A stretch of 64,000 bases of DNA. Origin: Ampelocalamus luodianensis. Lineage: Eukaryota > Streptophyta > Magnoliopsida > Poales > Poaceae. Shown here in pieces: positions 10,402 to 22,239 of the stretch (position 1 is the first letter of the stretch; the number at the start of each line of letters is the position of its first letter). Made by a program: the position numbers and the translations under genes. The notes below the pieces were generated by a model. That model was not told the origin of the DNA and ran no database searches. It saw only the letters and a program-made list of their open reading frames with translations. Location of the stretch: assembly GCA_036346255.1 (NCBI GenBank), contig CM070628.1:16569840-16633839 (forward strand), written 5' to 3'.

Positions 10402-11693
10402 ATGGATGCTCCACAGGTCGATGATAGTTGGCGCCATCACTATTACGGTAGAGATTGGATGACATCGATCTACAATTATCTTCAGCATGACCTAATTCCA
10501 GAAGATGATGTAGAGGCCGATCGTATAGCACGAAAAGCCAAATTATACACTCTAATTGAACATACCTTGTACAAACGAGGATCTCACGGAGTGTTGATGA
10601 GATACATATCTCACTCGGATGGCATTAAATTGCTAACCGAAATTCATGGAGGAGTCTATGGAGCTCATCATTCCTACAGAACGTTGGTTGGTAAAGTCTT
10701 TAGGCAAGGATACTACTGGCCAACTACCCTTCATGATGCAAAAGAGCTCGTGACGAAGTGCGTACAATGTCAGTTTCAAGCCGACAAATACATCAGCCGT
10801 CTCAAGCTTTGCAAATAATTCCTCTTTCTTGGCCTTTTGCAACCTGGGGACTAGACATTCTGATACCTTTCCCAAGAGCACCCGGGGGCTTTGAGTTCCT
10901 TTTCGTCATGATTGACACGTTCACCAAATGGATTGAAGCCGAGCCGGTTGTAAAAATTGCAACTGAAGCCGCCAAGAGGTTTATCACAAAAAGCGTGATC
11001 ACACGATTTGGTGTACCCAGTCGTATAATCACTGATAACGGTACCCAGTTCTCGAGCAGCAATTTTCAGGAATTCTATGAAGACCTAGGTATCAAGATAC
11101 ATTTCGCTTCTGTTGCTCATCCGCAGAGCAATGGAGCAGTTGAGCGAGCCAATGGTATCATAATGCAAGGAATCAAACAACGAGTTTTCGACCAGTTAAT
11201 TCAACGGTCAGGGGCTGGGGTTCAAGAACTTCCTTCGGTATTATGGGTTGTTCGTACCACAACTAGTCGTGCGACCGGTGAAACACCATTCTTTATGGTT
11301 TACGGGGCTGAAGCCATGCTTCCTCCAGAACTCAAAATTGGTTCTGCTCGAACAGATTGTTTTTCCAAAAGTGATCAGTGTGAACGACGACTTGATGACA
11401 TCAATTTCCTTGAAGAACGAGGAAATCAAGCTTTGCTACGATCAACAATCTACCAGCAAGTCATGCGTTAGTACCACAGTCGTAAGGTGCAATCTCGCAG
11501 CCTAGCTGTAGGTGATCTGGTTCTTAGAAAAATTCAGAACCAAGCAGGTCGCAACAAACTTTCACCTAAATGGGAAGGTCCATACACTGTGGTCGAAGTC
11601 ACCCGACCAGGATCGGTACGATTAGCTATGTCGGATGGGCAAGTTTTGTCTAATTCTTGGAATGTTGATCAATTGCGTAAGTTTTTTGTATAA
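10402..11693 (+). pseudogene. Tat element integrase, split by frameshifts
   Basis: The zinc-binding HHCC domain is encoded at about 10640-10778 (EIHGGVYGAHH, then KCVQC). The catalytic core follows in another frame at about 10845-11200. WGLDILIPFP carries the first Asp, ITDNGTQF the second, and GAVERANG the Glu, with 35 residues between the second Asp and the Glu as required for D,D-35-E integrases. A stop at 11469 separates the C-terminal part at 11487-11693, which has KWEGPYTVVEVTRPGSVRL and ends SWNVDQLRKFFV. The residues look conserved, but at least two frame breaks disable the protein. The coding potential of the pol strand ends here. Confidence 0.87.
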
Positions 11694-12684
11694 TTTCCTG
11701 CATTTATTTCATTTCGTATTTCAATAAAGATGCATTTCCTTTTTTCAATGATAAGTATGGTTGTTTATACTTATTATTCGTCGTATCTGGTCATATACCT
11801 TTATTGTTGCTGGTTGGTCGGAGAAGACACTCATTCTCTCCGATATTCCTTTCGAAGGGATCTCCAATACTCGTGGGTGCTGACTTAAATGTCACATACC
11901 ACACTGGTTTTAATCGTGATCATTTCTTCAATGATACACACGCACAACCAAATACTATTTTCTTAAAGAAACATACGAGTATAAGGAGTACCAACTCAGA
12001 CAATTTATATGGTTTTCGTTATTTCTCGAATTTGAAGACTGTTATTTTATTTCAACATTCTATTCTACTCGAGTTTGGCTCTTGGTCGGGACACGAAAGC
12101 CTCTGGTGAAGTCTATCCTTCTCGCGACGTGGTCACCTTGCTGGAAGGAGCTTCCTAGTGACGGTCCTTTTCCTATGATCCTCGCTGCTAGTCGGATTTG
12201 AGCATGAGCACGTTTCGCGAGATATTTTACAAATCTTTAATTCTTGTGATTCGTTACGACCAGATTCGAATAATTTATAAACAAAGGTACTTATCTTTTC
12301 ATTTACCTTTTTGCATACATTCTTACTACAAATCTTCTTATCATCAAAGCTAGTCTTTGTTATATCTTCATACTACAAGTGGTATCTCATAGTGATTCGA
12401 TAATGGACAAGATCTAGACTAGTCGGAATCATCAGCCGGTTCCGACCACATGATTTCCTAGTGTTCACTGGATTGCTGTCATAAACATTATCAGCACTTC
12501 TACCATGGTCATTGTTATTACTTAATTTCTTGGTCTATTGCTTTTTAGTAAGGTTCATCTACTAATATAAGTAGTCGGGGGCTAGGAGATATATGAGTAT
12601 TTAATAACATTGATAAGAAAAAAAAAGAACTTCATTGATGATAAAAGGTAAGTTTCAATTACAAATTTTAAATTTTACATCCAT

Positions 12685-15600
12685 CTACTTTTTAGAACCG
12701 CTAGACTGGTTGCTGCGTGATGGAGATCCGACTTCCATTTCCTCAGCAACTTTTTCTCCGAGAGGTCTCACTTCCTCGAGAAGTTTTGTTGCTTCATCTT
12801 CGGAGCAGTCAAAGTCTTCCTCAACAGCTCTAAGACTAACAGAGGGGTCGGAAGCCTTTAGTTTTGCTAAGGCAACACTAACTCCATTCGTGATAGCTTC
12901 CTTCATTGTCTTAGCATGGTTCTCTCGAAAGAGTGTTATCACTTTCTTGAAATCTTCGAGTTGATGGCCTGGAAAATTGATTCTCTCCACAGGATCTCTT
13001 AGAATGGGCAGTTGCATTCCCGACCTCAGGTCGAAGAGCATCTTGTTCAAAGCCTTGACTTTGTCTTCAAGACTCCGATCGAGTTCAGCCCCTTGGCCAC
13101 GTTCGAACTCAAGGGTTTTTTCCACTCGTTCAAGTGCTTCACTTTTTTCTGCACGAGTGGATAACATTAACACACATTTTAAAAATTGGAATTATAGGAT
13201 ATTGGTTAAGTCTACGACCAGTTACCTTTGATTTTCTTCTCACAAGAGTCGAAAACCTCCTTTTGCCTGGTCATCGCATGCTCGATCGACCGATCTTTAC
13301 TTTGATTTTCTTCCCTAAATTTTATTATTATGGCTTCCTTAGCCACGACCTCTTCTTTAATTTTCTCTAAATCTATCAAATATGATAGAAAGAGAGGATT
13401 GAATTATGAAAAGAGAAACAAGATAATGAAATTTAGGAAGTCAAGCTAAAAGAGAAATGTTCTTACTTCTCAGATCGGAATGCTTTTGCTCCAAAGTTTT
13501 TATTCGCTGGGTCAGTCCTCCGACCACAGCATATTTCTCGACCATATGCTACAAAGATAAAGTTCCATTCTTTTGATAGGTTTTCAAAGAGGCTTCAAAG
13601 GAAAGAGTTGTAAGGATGATCGTAGAATACTTACCCGAATTGCTATGTCATTATGGCCCTCTTTGTTTAGGCTTTTTGTCTGGCTTAAAAGCAAAAAAGC
13701 CTAAGCCTAAACAAAGGGGGTGCTTTTTTGTTTGGCTTATAATAAGTTTAAGCCAATTTATGCCTAAAAGCCATAAGCCAGGGGAGAGGTGCTTTTTTTG
13801 GCTTTTACGGAATAGAATATATGTTTGCCACCAAACTTCGTTAAAATTACCCTCAAATTGCCATCGTATATAAATACAAATCGTTTCCTTTTTTCCATCG
13901 AATCCTTCCCCAACAAAAATATGATGGCGTGATGTGTGAATTTGGTCTCGAATCGACGTCCTCGAACTTTGATATCATAATTTGGTATTGTTGGTTTGCA
14001 AAAATATGTCAGTATTATCAAGACATGATCAAGGATATTTTAGACATTTCGAATAAAAAAGTCAATCGATCCATAAAGCAGATTACCAACACCCTCGGTT
14101 GGCTTAAAAGCTAGGGCTTATAAGCCACTTAAAAAAAGCGGCTTTAAGCTATAAGCCAAAAAGCCTAAGCCTAAACAAAGAGGGCCTATATTCAAGAAAA
14201 TTGTATCTGGACCAATCTCGACTGACGGTCCGATATCTTCCCCCAGGCCTCATCAAGTTCCTTATCCTCGATAAATCGTGGGGGGGGAGGAAACTTGTTA
14301 ACCTGAGAGGTATTTCTAGGAGGAGGTGGAACCTGTTGAGGATCTTTGGAGATGACTACCTTCGGAGAAGGAGTAAGGATTACTAGAGGATCCTGAGAAG
14401 ATGTTGGAACTGAAACCTGCTCGAGGGCTTCTTTAACCACTTCATCCTCGGCAGTCTTAGCTTTAGGAGTATCCTAATCAGGAACCTCCACGACCACCTC
14501 TTCCCCAAGAACCTTTTCCTGAGGGGTGCTCTGGTCGGACACGACTGGAACACCAGAAGATCTACGAAAGAAGAAAGTAAGGAAGATCGAGGTTCCAACA
14601 TATCAAAATATCCAATGTATGTATATACATGACTTCTTCATTTTAATATATCTGGTCGATTTTTTGAGTTTGACCTTGTAACACATCGGAGTAAAATCCG
14701 CTGCACTAGCTTTCCTTTTCTTCTCAACCAATTCACTAGTTCTGAACCGCAGGGTTGACTAGATCTTGCGCATCTACTGATCAAAAATCAGAAGCAATAT
14801 CCACGACCATTTGGTCAAGGATAGGATTCCTGATCGCAGGATCAGTAGGTGTAGATTCGTCGACCTCCAAAACAGTAGCCTCAGTAGGCACTGATGGGTC
14901 CATAGCGACCTTGCTGGAAGGTATGACAACCACCTAAATACATCATCAAAGATAGTTAGGCGATGAATATCATTTGTCCAAAAATATTATTTATGTTCGG
15001 TCACCTACCTCTGGAAGGCTGACATCCTGTATGGTCGAAAGGGTGGTTGGATCATCGATCGGCTCACATCTTTCAGTGGCCTCATTGATCCTCAACCCGA
15101 CCGACTACACATCAAATAGGATTTATGGTATACCGATCAGAAATAATATGTACGATAACCAAAAAACAAACGGTTGATATTCTTACTTTAAGTCTCTCAA
15201 TCCTCTCTTTAGCGGAAATGGCCACTAAGATCCGGGAAACTAGCCTTATCGCCAGGCTCTCCGGCGCAGATCATTTTGACCCGGCTTCTAATCTCATCAG
15301 AAGATAAAGTTGTAAAGGTAAAATAAAAGATTTTAGGGTACGAAAATAATCAACTAATATAGGTAAACTGGTCGGAATCATTCATGGCTTACCCTCTTTG
15401 GAATCTTTGGTCGTATCATCACAACCAATATACCAGAGCATCCGATGTGCTCGGGCCTTCAAAGGACTAACTCGGCGCATGAAAAAATCATTCACTACGT
15501 GCCAGGATGTTAGACCTTAACACTAAGAAGCTTGATAGCTTCGGCCCATTTCTTTATCTTTCCCTCCTTCTTAGTTTAGGAGCGTCAATTCGGATTCTCG

Positions 15601-16130
15601 ACCGCCTTCTTACCAGAATAATAAAGGCTATCTTTCTTCGTGGTCTTCATATAAAACCAGCTCTTCTTCCACGACAACCACGAAGATTTTGAGTACATAA
15701 AAATGTACTCATCAGCTTTTCCGTCATGGAGGCGCAAGGTGCACTCTCCAGGCGTCCCAATCGTCTTCTCAGACTTTAACATCCTGTAGTAGTACTTGAA
15801 TAGATCCAGATCTGTTGGAATCCCCAAGTACGCTTCAGAGATAAATAAAGATGTTGAGATTGGCGATAGCATTGGGAGCAAGATTCACCAATTCAACTCC
15901 ATAATCTCCAAAACTTTAGGAAGGAAGGAGTGAATTGGTAACCTAAATCCACATTCAACATATGCAAGAAAAATTGGGATTTCTCCATCTTCATTACTCG
16001 AGGAATGTTCTCCAGCTCCGGATCTCCAAGAAATCAGATCCTTGCTGGGAAGCATCTCGATCTTCTCCAAGCTCTCTAGCTTTTTCTCACTCAAGTCGGA
16101 AACCGACCAGTTGGTGATTTGGTCCGACAT
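12685..16130 (-). pseudogene. Antisense ORF region with Transposase_28-like domain inside the Tat element
   Basis: Reading the minus strand, a Met-initiated frame starts at 16130 (MSDQITNWSVSDLSEKKLE). It runs into IFLAYVECGFRLPIHSFLPK, then after a small break near 15840-15885 into EAYLGIPTDLDLFKYYYRM. This wording resembles the Pfam family named 'putative gypsy type transposon' (Transposase_28). A Pro/Ser-rich piece lies at 14440-14192. The 3' part at 13173-12685 is charged and helix-rich, with coiled-coil character (EALERVEKTLEFERGQGAELDRSLEDK), and ends SNQSSGSKK. The pieces may be exons of one spliced antisense transcript or fragments of one decayed ORF; splice sites were not resolved. 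Antisense ORFs in the pol-LTR spacer are known from Grande-like elements. Function is unknown. Confidence 0.6.
13655..14186. mobile_element. MITE nested in the antisense region of the Tat element
   Basis: Terminal inverted repeats read GGCCCTCTTTGTTTAGGC at the left, and the right end (CCTAAACAAAGAGGGCC) is the reverse complement. TAT flanks both ends (13652-13654 and 14187-14189), which suggests a 3-bp target duplication. The left 60 bp also folds back on itself: the TIR sequence is followed about 30 bp later by its inverse at 13698-13720. The 532-bp element has no credible coding capacity. The 3-bp duplication would suit a PIF/Harbinger-like mover, but the family is not recognised with certainty. 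Confidence 0.8.
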
Positions 16131-16460
16131 GGTCAGATTTCTTTCGGGTGAGGAAAGAAAAGGAGGTCGAAGACAATTTTCACTCGGGAGATGAAGAAGG
16201 AAAGTAGGAAGTGAAAAAAAACCCTAAGTCTACAAAGGGATTTTTATAAGCTTCGCAAATTCTAACTGCAATAAGGAGTTACCCAAAAAAGTCCAACGGC
16301 AGAAATCTTTTTGTCCAACGGACACAAAAACTATTCGATTCCCAAAGCAAGTTCTCAACTTTAAAGTGAATACAAACCGCTTCAAATGCCTTTGCATTTA
16401 ATGAGCGTCAGCCCGATACGACTTCATCGGAAGAAAGGTGTTCACACGACCCATTCATTT

Positions 16461-16476
16461 AAAGTTCGGGGGCTAC
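16461..16476 (+). other. Polypurine tract of the Tat element
   Basis: AAAGTTCGGGGGCTAC directly precedes the 3' LTR. It is the purine-rich primer site for plus-strand synthesis and matches the form usual for Tat-lineage elements. Confidence 0.75.
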
Positions 16477-17198
16477 CGACGAGGATTAAAACCTCTATGT
16501 ATTATTATTAATACATAACAGACCATACGTCTTCATGGTTGTAACCCCTAAGGTGCACCACCTCACTGGTTGTAGAGATTCCAGAGGTTACATAATGGGT
16601 ACCCTGGTCGGACGAAGGCCTAAGCCTAGCTCCCGACCAGGAGAATTGCTCGTAAAAGGTATGAACTGATACTTGGAACTGATTCTAGGTATATTCTCTA
16701 CCGTGTGATGAATGGAACACGTGCATGTTCCATACCATACGATGTTTCTTATCCAGAAGCATTGACGAACAACCACCATGCGGTTATATGTCTCATAGAC
16801 ATATAACCACCGAACGGTCGATTCCTTATCAACCGTCACCTGACTCGACCAGTCGCAACGCTTCACATTAGACGTCTTCTCTAGAAGTAACTGCCACCTC
16901 TTCAAGGGCTATTTAAAGATGAAGCATGGACGGAGCAGGAAAGGAGACTCAGACAAAGACAGACAGAGATAGAGCCATCAGACTAAAGCACAAGTCTTAG
17001 ATTCGTGTTGTAAGTCTGATATTGTAAAGGAACAAGCAGTGTTCTCAGTGTATATAGGCGTAGTTCATCATCTAGTCAGGAGACATCCCCTGTAAAACCC
17101 AGTTCATACTAATAAAAGAGCAGTCCCATTATTACCCTAGATTTTCCACGTCACTTTCTCCTTTTCTTTTCGTAAGATCGACGTCTTGATCGTCGACA
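16477..17198 (+). repeat. 3' LTR of the Tat element
   Basis: Direct copy of 4621-5336. It starts CGACGAGGATT (first base C, so the terminal TG is mutated) and ends CGTCGACA, followed by the CTTAG target duplication. The same TATA-like and AATAAA signals are present. Confidence 0.93.
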
Positions 17199-17203
17199 CT
17201 TAG

Positions 17204-17882
17204 TTTTCATTTTGGTATTGTAATGTTATACAACATATGATACTTGAACTTATGATGTTCTGGATCTATGCTAAATGTTGTAATGCAATTGTCCCTTGTC
17301 ATGTTATGTTCATACAAATCTAGTAGTTGAAAGTTAAAAACCTCTTACAATTCATACATAAGCATACAACATCCTGGATACATGAATCCCCTTCTGCAGA
17401 CAACGAAAACTACTTCATACATATTGCATAAACTACCACAAGGATACACGCACATAAGCCCATTTTTGTAATTTTTAAACAATCATTTATTTATGTAATT
17501 CTATTTAAAATGTATTATTTAAAAAAAATTCAAATTTGGCCTAGCCTTAGCCTGACATTAGAAAAAAGAGTTAATGTGACAAACCGGTTCGGCCTTGAAG
17601 AATGGCGTAGAGCCCACAACCCAGCCTGACTGCCATATTAGACGTGGTTTTGCGGAGTTATAAGGTGTGTTTAGTTGAGGACAAAAGTTGTCCTTCCAAA
17701 GTTTGCCAAAATTGTTTGTCAAATTGGTTGCCAATGAATTATTTGGAAGTTGCCAAATGTTTTTAACCGTAGTTTTGGGCTTTAAACCAAACAGTCATCA
17801 GATTTCGAGTTAGGTGCAAGTCCAACAGTCTGAATAAAACTAGGCCTAACGCCGATTCGACCTAGTTTTTGGGTGAGTGTTA
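17204..17882. other. Intergenic sequence with a possible small decayed MITE
   Basis: AT-rich sequence without a supported gene. At about 17667-17793, GTGTGTTTAGTTGAGG at the left and AAACCAAACAGTCATC at the right look like short inverted ends related to those of the element at 17883-18971. A small decayed relative may therefore be present. Nothing else was recognised. Confidence 0.35.
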
Positions 17883-18971
17883 GGGTGTACATAGTTGAGG
17901 ATCAAAATTGCCAAATTTTTGTTCATCAAATTGGCATGGCCAAGTTTTGGCAAGAAAAGAGTAAATTTTGCAAAACTGTAACTTTATTGGCAAAACTATT
18001 TGTTTGCTATAACTTTAAGGGAAGATTTCGGGTAGCTACACCTCCAAGAGCCATTTTCAAAAAAAAAAACTACAACTCTGTCACGAATGGGTTGTCACGC
18101 AAGCACCAAGGCGGCTCAAACATCAGCAGCACAAAAGTTGTAGATTATTGATAGTTTGGACAAAATAGTTGCAGTTATGCCAAATAAACTATTTTTAAAA
18201 TGAAGGCTAAAATGTGGTCTATTAGTTAGTGACTCATTTCTTTTAATTGATTTTTAAACCGAACCGGCATGTGGGCCCTCCATGGCTGTGGGACAAAAAA
18301 ACAGAAGAGGTATGGCTGTGTGCGCGAGCGAGGCCGCCAACGGTGGTCGAAGCACAGAGAGGTGGCGGCGAGGCTAGGGATGGGGAGAGGGGAGGCTGGG
18401 TCACAGAGCTTCAACATGGCAGCACAGAAGTGTAGAGGTGATGCACAAAGGCCGAAGCAGAGTGCTTGTTGTCCTGAGACCGTGCATGATGACGGGATTA
18501 TGACATGAGCACAACAAGAATCTAGGTGGCTACAACATGCTGCGGCGGTGAAGAGCTTATGAGTAAATTTCGCATATGTTAAACTTTACACTCCAAACTA
18601 CAACTTGTGTGCCACTGATGTTTGAGCCGCCTTGGCGCTTGGATGGCACCTCGTAACGGCCTCAGCGCCGCATGTATGTGTAATATTTGGGCCCAACGGT
18701 ACATTCATAACGGAGTTGCAATTTTTTTGAAAAGTTGGTCTCTTAAAGGTGCAGCTGCCTAGAATCCTAGCTTAAAGTGGTAACAAATTGATAGTTTATC
18801 CATTAAAGTTACAGTTTTGCGAAAATTACTTGCAAGAAAATGAAGAAAGCCAATGAAAAGAAAATCTTATCAAATTTCGGCAGCAAACCAAACTGAAGTC
18901 AAATACGGTCAAAGTACCAAATGTACGTAACCCAAAATTTAGCATTCATAAGATTCAAACCAAACAGTCCC
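17883..18971. mobile_element. PIF/Harbinger-like non-autonomous element (about 1.1 kb)
   Basis: TTA flanks both ends (17880-17882 and 18972-18974). The left end is GGGTGTACATAGTT and the right end AACCAAACAGTCCC, imperfect inverted repeats. A 3-bp TTA duplication with GGG...CCC ends is the usual form of Tourist/PIF elements. The interior contains short frames such as 18247-18508, none resembling a transposase, so it is non-autonomous. The imperfect TIRs make the boundary call moderate. Confidence 0.55.
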
Positions 18972-19118
18972 TTAGTTCAGAAGAGCCTAAGGAAAAGTAG
19001 AAGGGCCTCTCAGTACTCAACTAATGGACCTGGTTAAGCAATAAGCGTGATTACACAATGGGATGATATGACATGCATTTCACTATGCAGACCATGCCTG
19101 AGTAGTCACGCCCGGTAA

Positions 19119-19459
19119 GAGCTTGTTTGGTTGGTGTTCTGGATTTTATACCTGAAAAAAATAGTGCCTGAAGGTAGTCTGAAAAATAAATAGTTTTTGC
19201 TTGATCAGACAAATCTGAAGATAAGTTGTTTTGTTAGAAGCCTATGTCTGAAATTGATGAATAAAAAATAGAACGTTGGATCGAAACTACGAACGGTGGA
19301 TCGGAGCTGCCTGACCCAGATGCTGTTTTTGAACGCCTGACTTCATCGCTCGCCTGGCCTGGCAGCTCACGTAGGCATCCAAGCAAACACAAGCTGGCAG
19401 CCACCAGGTTCTCTCCCCGGCCAGGCAAAAAGCAGCCAGATATCGAAGCAAACAAGCTC
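19119..19459. mobile_element. Tourist/PIF-like MITE with TAA target duplication
   Basis: The left end GAGCTTGTTTGGTT and right end AAGCAAACAAGCTC are inverted repeats. TAA flanks both sides (19116-19118 and 19460-19462). The 341-bp interior has no coding capacity. A diverged relative, itself interrupted, occurs at about 29507-30700, recognisable from shared text such as TGCCTGAAGG and GATCAGACAAATCTGAAG-like stretches. Confidence 0.8.
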
Positions 19460-19782
19460 TAAGCCTGTGTAACCAACTAACCATCTATCCTTTTTTTTTC
19501 ACTTGTCATATTGGAGATTCAGAATTTCAGATGTCTTGCGTGCTGCTTAAAGAAAAAACGAAGATTGTCATAGGTTGCTCTCGGTCTCTCTAAAATAGTA
19601 GAATGGCTTCCAGAAACATAATATGGTATTCTCCTTTTACGGTTTGGTGCTTCCTGCTTTCGATGCATATGATCAAAGGCCAAAATCAGAGGAGGCGGGA
19701 GTTAAGCAGATCAAAGCCAAAATGCCACATCCAACCGGACCTCCTGGCAATGGCAGCTGTAAAAAGACACCATTGTGAATTG

Positions 19783-20427
19783 GGAAACTTTTGTTCGTGC
19801 CAAGGAGAATATGTGCAATATCGATTTTATCAATCTTCCTTTCCTCATTTTGTTTTTGACACTCTTCCGTCAATGCGTATTTTGTTTTTGCCAGTCCGTC
19901 TAATTTTCCATCAAGTCAATGTGAAATATGCAATATATATATAAATATATCATAAAAATTCCATAAATTCGGAGAAAAATCAAGAAAACTGCCAAAAACA
20001 TAGAAAATTTTAAGGGTACCTTTTGAGCAGTTATTTTAGAAAAAAAAAATCAAGAAAATACACTAGCAAAAGTTCTAAAAAAACTACAATATGGAAAATG
20101 TTTCAATCTTCCTCAACTTTTATGGAATATTGCTAAAATTTTCCAATGCAAAACTTTTGTGTGGTTTTAAATTTTTGTTCAAAAGTGGTCCCTAGAATTT
20201 CTATATTTTTCTAGTATTTTTCCTTGATTTTTTTCTTCTAAATTTTGTATTTTTTAAAAAATATTTTTATATATTTCTGAACGGTCAAACATGTTGACAA
20301 AAAATTGAACAAAGTGGCAAAAACAAAATACGCACTGATGGAAGAGTGGCAGAAACGAAATGAGCAAAAGAATAGTGACAAAACCGATAATCCACATATT
20401 TCCAGTGGCATAAACAAAATTTTCTTG
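19783..20427. repeat. Large foldback (inverted repeat) element, arms about 250 bp
   Basis: The segment from about 19783 to 20035 is the imperfect reverse complement of about 20178 to 20427, with a loop of about 140 bp. Matching landmarks are GCGTATTTTGTTTTTGCCA at 19875 and its inverse at 20318-20336, and CACTCTTCC at 19859 against GGAAGAGTG at 20340. Neither arm encodes a protein. A transcript would form a long hairpin. The end structure and any target duplication were not resolved. Confidence 0.75.
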
Positions 20428-21396
20428 TCAATTTGTGATGACAAATTATTGCTACAACATGCGGTCAGTGTTGTATAAAACGGTGGGAACGGTCGATTAA
20501 TCAGCCGTTTATGCGGAGTCGTCTAGCAAAACGTCATGTATACACGAATCAGAGCGCAAGTAACGTTTGTGAACGCTAAATCGGCCTCATTGTCCGATTA
20601 ATCAGCCATTTCCACATAATTGCTTGCATAATCCGTTTAATTAACCAAATTCAGTCCATTAGCCCATGGTTACCACTAGCCCAATAGGAGGCCAAGTTAG
20701 AAACCTCATATACTCAAGCCACATCTGGTTGCTTGCTTCCAGGCTCTAGTGCAGAGTCGACCCTTCGTCTTCCCACGTGGCCACGCCTCTCCAACTTTAG
20801 GGTTTGTCTCCGCCAAATCCTCTCTCAATCTCTCCAATTTCTTGATCTCGACTGCTTCTGTGTCTTGGATCTCTGGTATGTATGAGTCTTTGTTTCAAGA
20901 AACTAGAAAATAAAAACTATGGTGGTTATTTGTTTGGATAAAGATGCAAGTGGTCCTTAGTTTCTTGCTTGTAATCAATAGTTTCTTTGTTACCTCTATT
21001 AGTACTACTATGTTCTTGTTTGCTTAGATGTACATCTGCTCACTCGATCGCAGCATGATGCAAAATTAGTTTTGAGTATCGTAGTGGACAAGGTTGCAAG
21101 CTAATGTGTGTTTGAGACTTGACCACTTGCATTAAACCATGTTTAGAACACGAGAATTTCTCCCTGTTCCTATGAAAATAAAATTATTTCCTACAAAATT
21201 CATACGGAATTCTTGTGTACCAAACACGCCTCCTATTTTCTCACGTTAGTTTTACGGCTTTAACTTAATGTTTTGTCGTCGGTTATTTTCTTATGTAATG
21301 TCACCTTTAAATCATGTTATACTACAATTGAAAGGTGGTACAAGTTTCTTTAATCGTATTGACAATATAGTGTGTTCAAATATCTCTAAAACCAAC

Positions 21397-21461
<65 letters not shown>

Positions 21462-22239
21462 AATACTATCTACTCCTAGGTGTATTTACTCCCTCTCCAT
21501 TCACCATTTAATCCTCAATGAGATCCGTATGTTTTTCCAATTCTAACGGGCCTACTAAAAATCATGGTTAGAAGAGGGACCCGATCTAATACCTATCAGG
21601 CGTTTAATCCTATCGAGGTATATATATAATATATATTAGTGTAAATGCCAAATTATCTATATAATTTCAATTAATCATCCGTATTTCAATTAATCGCTTA
21701 CTGGTACCTTATCCGTTCGACAACCGTATTCTATTTTTTAGAACACTGCATAACATTACATCCAGTTAAACAAAAAAAGATGCGACGCCCTCATATGATA
21801 TCAGGCACGAAACAAGCTAGGCGGGATGTGTGCTAAACGAATATACATCACAGGATTGACATAGGAATAACAGTGTTGCTTCCTAGGCAGCTATATCAGA
21901 ATCAGGAGTATGTATAACACGCAAAAGCCAAAATCCAGTTCTCGTGGCTACAAGTTCGATGGTTTATGTTCTCAGTATAAAATTGCATCCAGGGGAGAAA
22001 AATCAGAACTACAATAAAACGAGTCAACTTGTGCGTAAATGGAGCAATCGATTAATCCAATCATACAAAAACTAAACTAAGTTCTTATTGCTACCGCATA
22101 CACTCCACATAAACTCCAATGGAACTTCTTATTAAGCATTCCACAATATGGAGAATGCAGGCCGCTCTGGGAGGTTAGGTCTCTCCACTTTCAAAACTGT
22201 AAGAAAAAAATGAAAGGTGCACGCTACATCAGCACATCT
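20428..22239. other. Intergenic; possible orphan 5' exon and PFP 3' flank
   Basis: At 20745-20880 the sequence is C/T-rich and reads like a plant 5' untranslated exon: an ACTTTAGGGTTTGTCTCC stretch, then ATCTCTGGTATGTATG, which could be a splice donor. No coding sequence follows, so it may be a truncated promoter fragment. The text near 20467 (CAGTGTTGTATAAAACGG) resembles the hAT end at 29515, but no partner end was found. From about 21780 the sequence leads into the 3' flank of the PFP gene. Confidence 0.3.
21399..21457. repeat. (TA)n microsatellite
   Basis: An uninterrupted TA dinucleotide run of about 29 units. The overlapping open frame from 21268 is explained by this run and is not a gene. 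Length is likely to vary between individuals. Confidence 0.97.

Larger units (their letters stand above)
4621..17198 (+). mobile_element. Complete Tat-lineage Ty3/gypsy retrotransposon with antisense ORF region
   Basis: LTRs of about 720 bp lie at 4621-5336 and 16477-17198. The target duplication CTTAG is present at 4616-4620 and 17199-17203. The primer site TGGCGCCGTCCGTGGGG starts at 5339 and a polypurine tract lies at 16461-16476. The order is gag, protease, reverse transcriptase, RNase H, integrase, then about 4.8 kb before the 3' LTR. RT wording such as CIDFTDLNKACPKDDFPLPR and the TGGCGCC primer site point to the Tat clade (RIRE2, Grande and Cinful relatives). In-frame stops and frameshifts make it non-functional. 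The 3' spacer holds an antisense ORF region and a nested MITE. LTR divergence indicates an old insertion. Confidence 0.93.
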
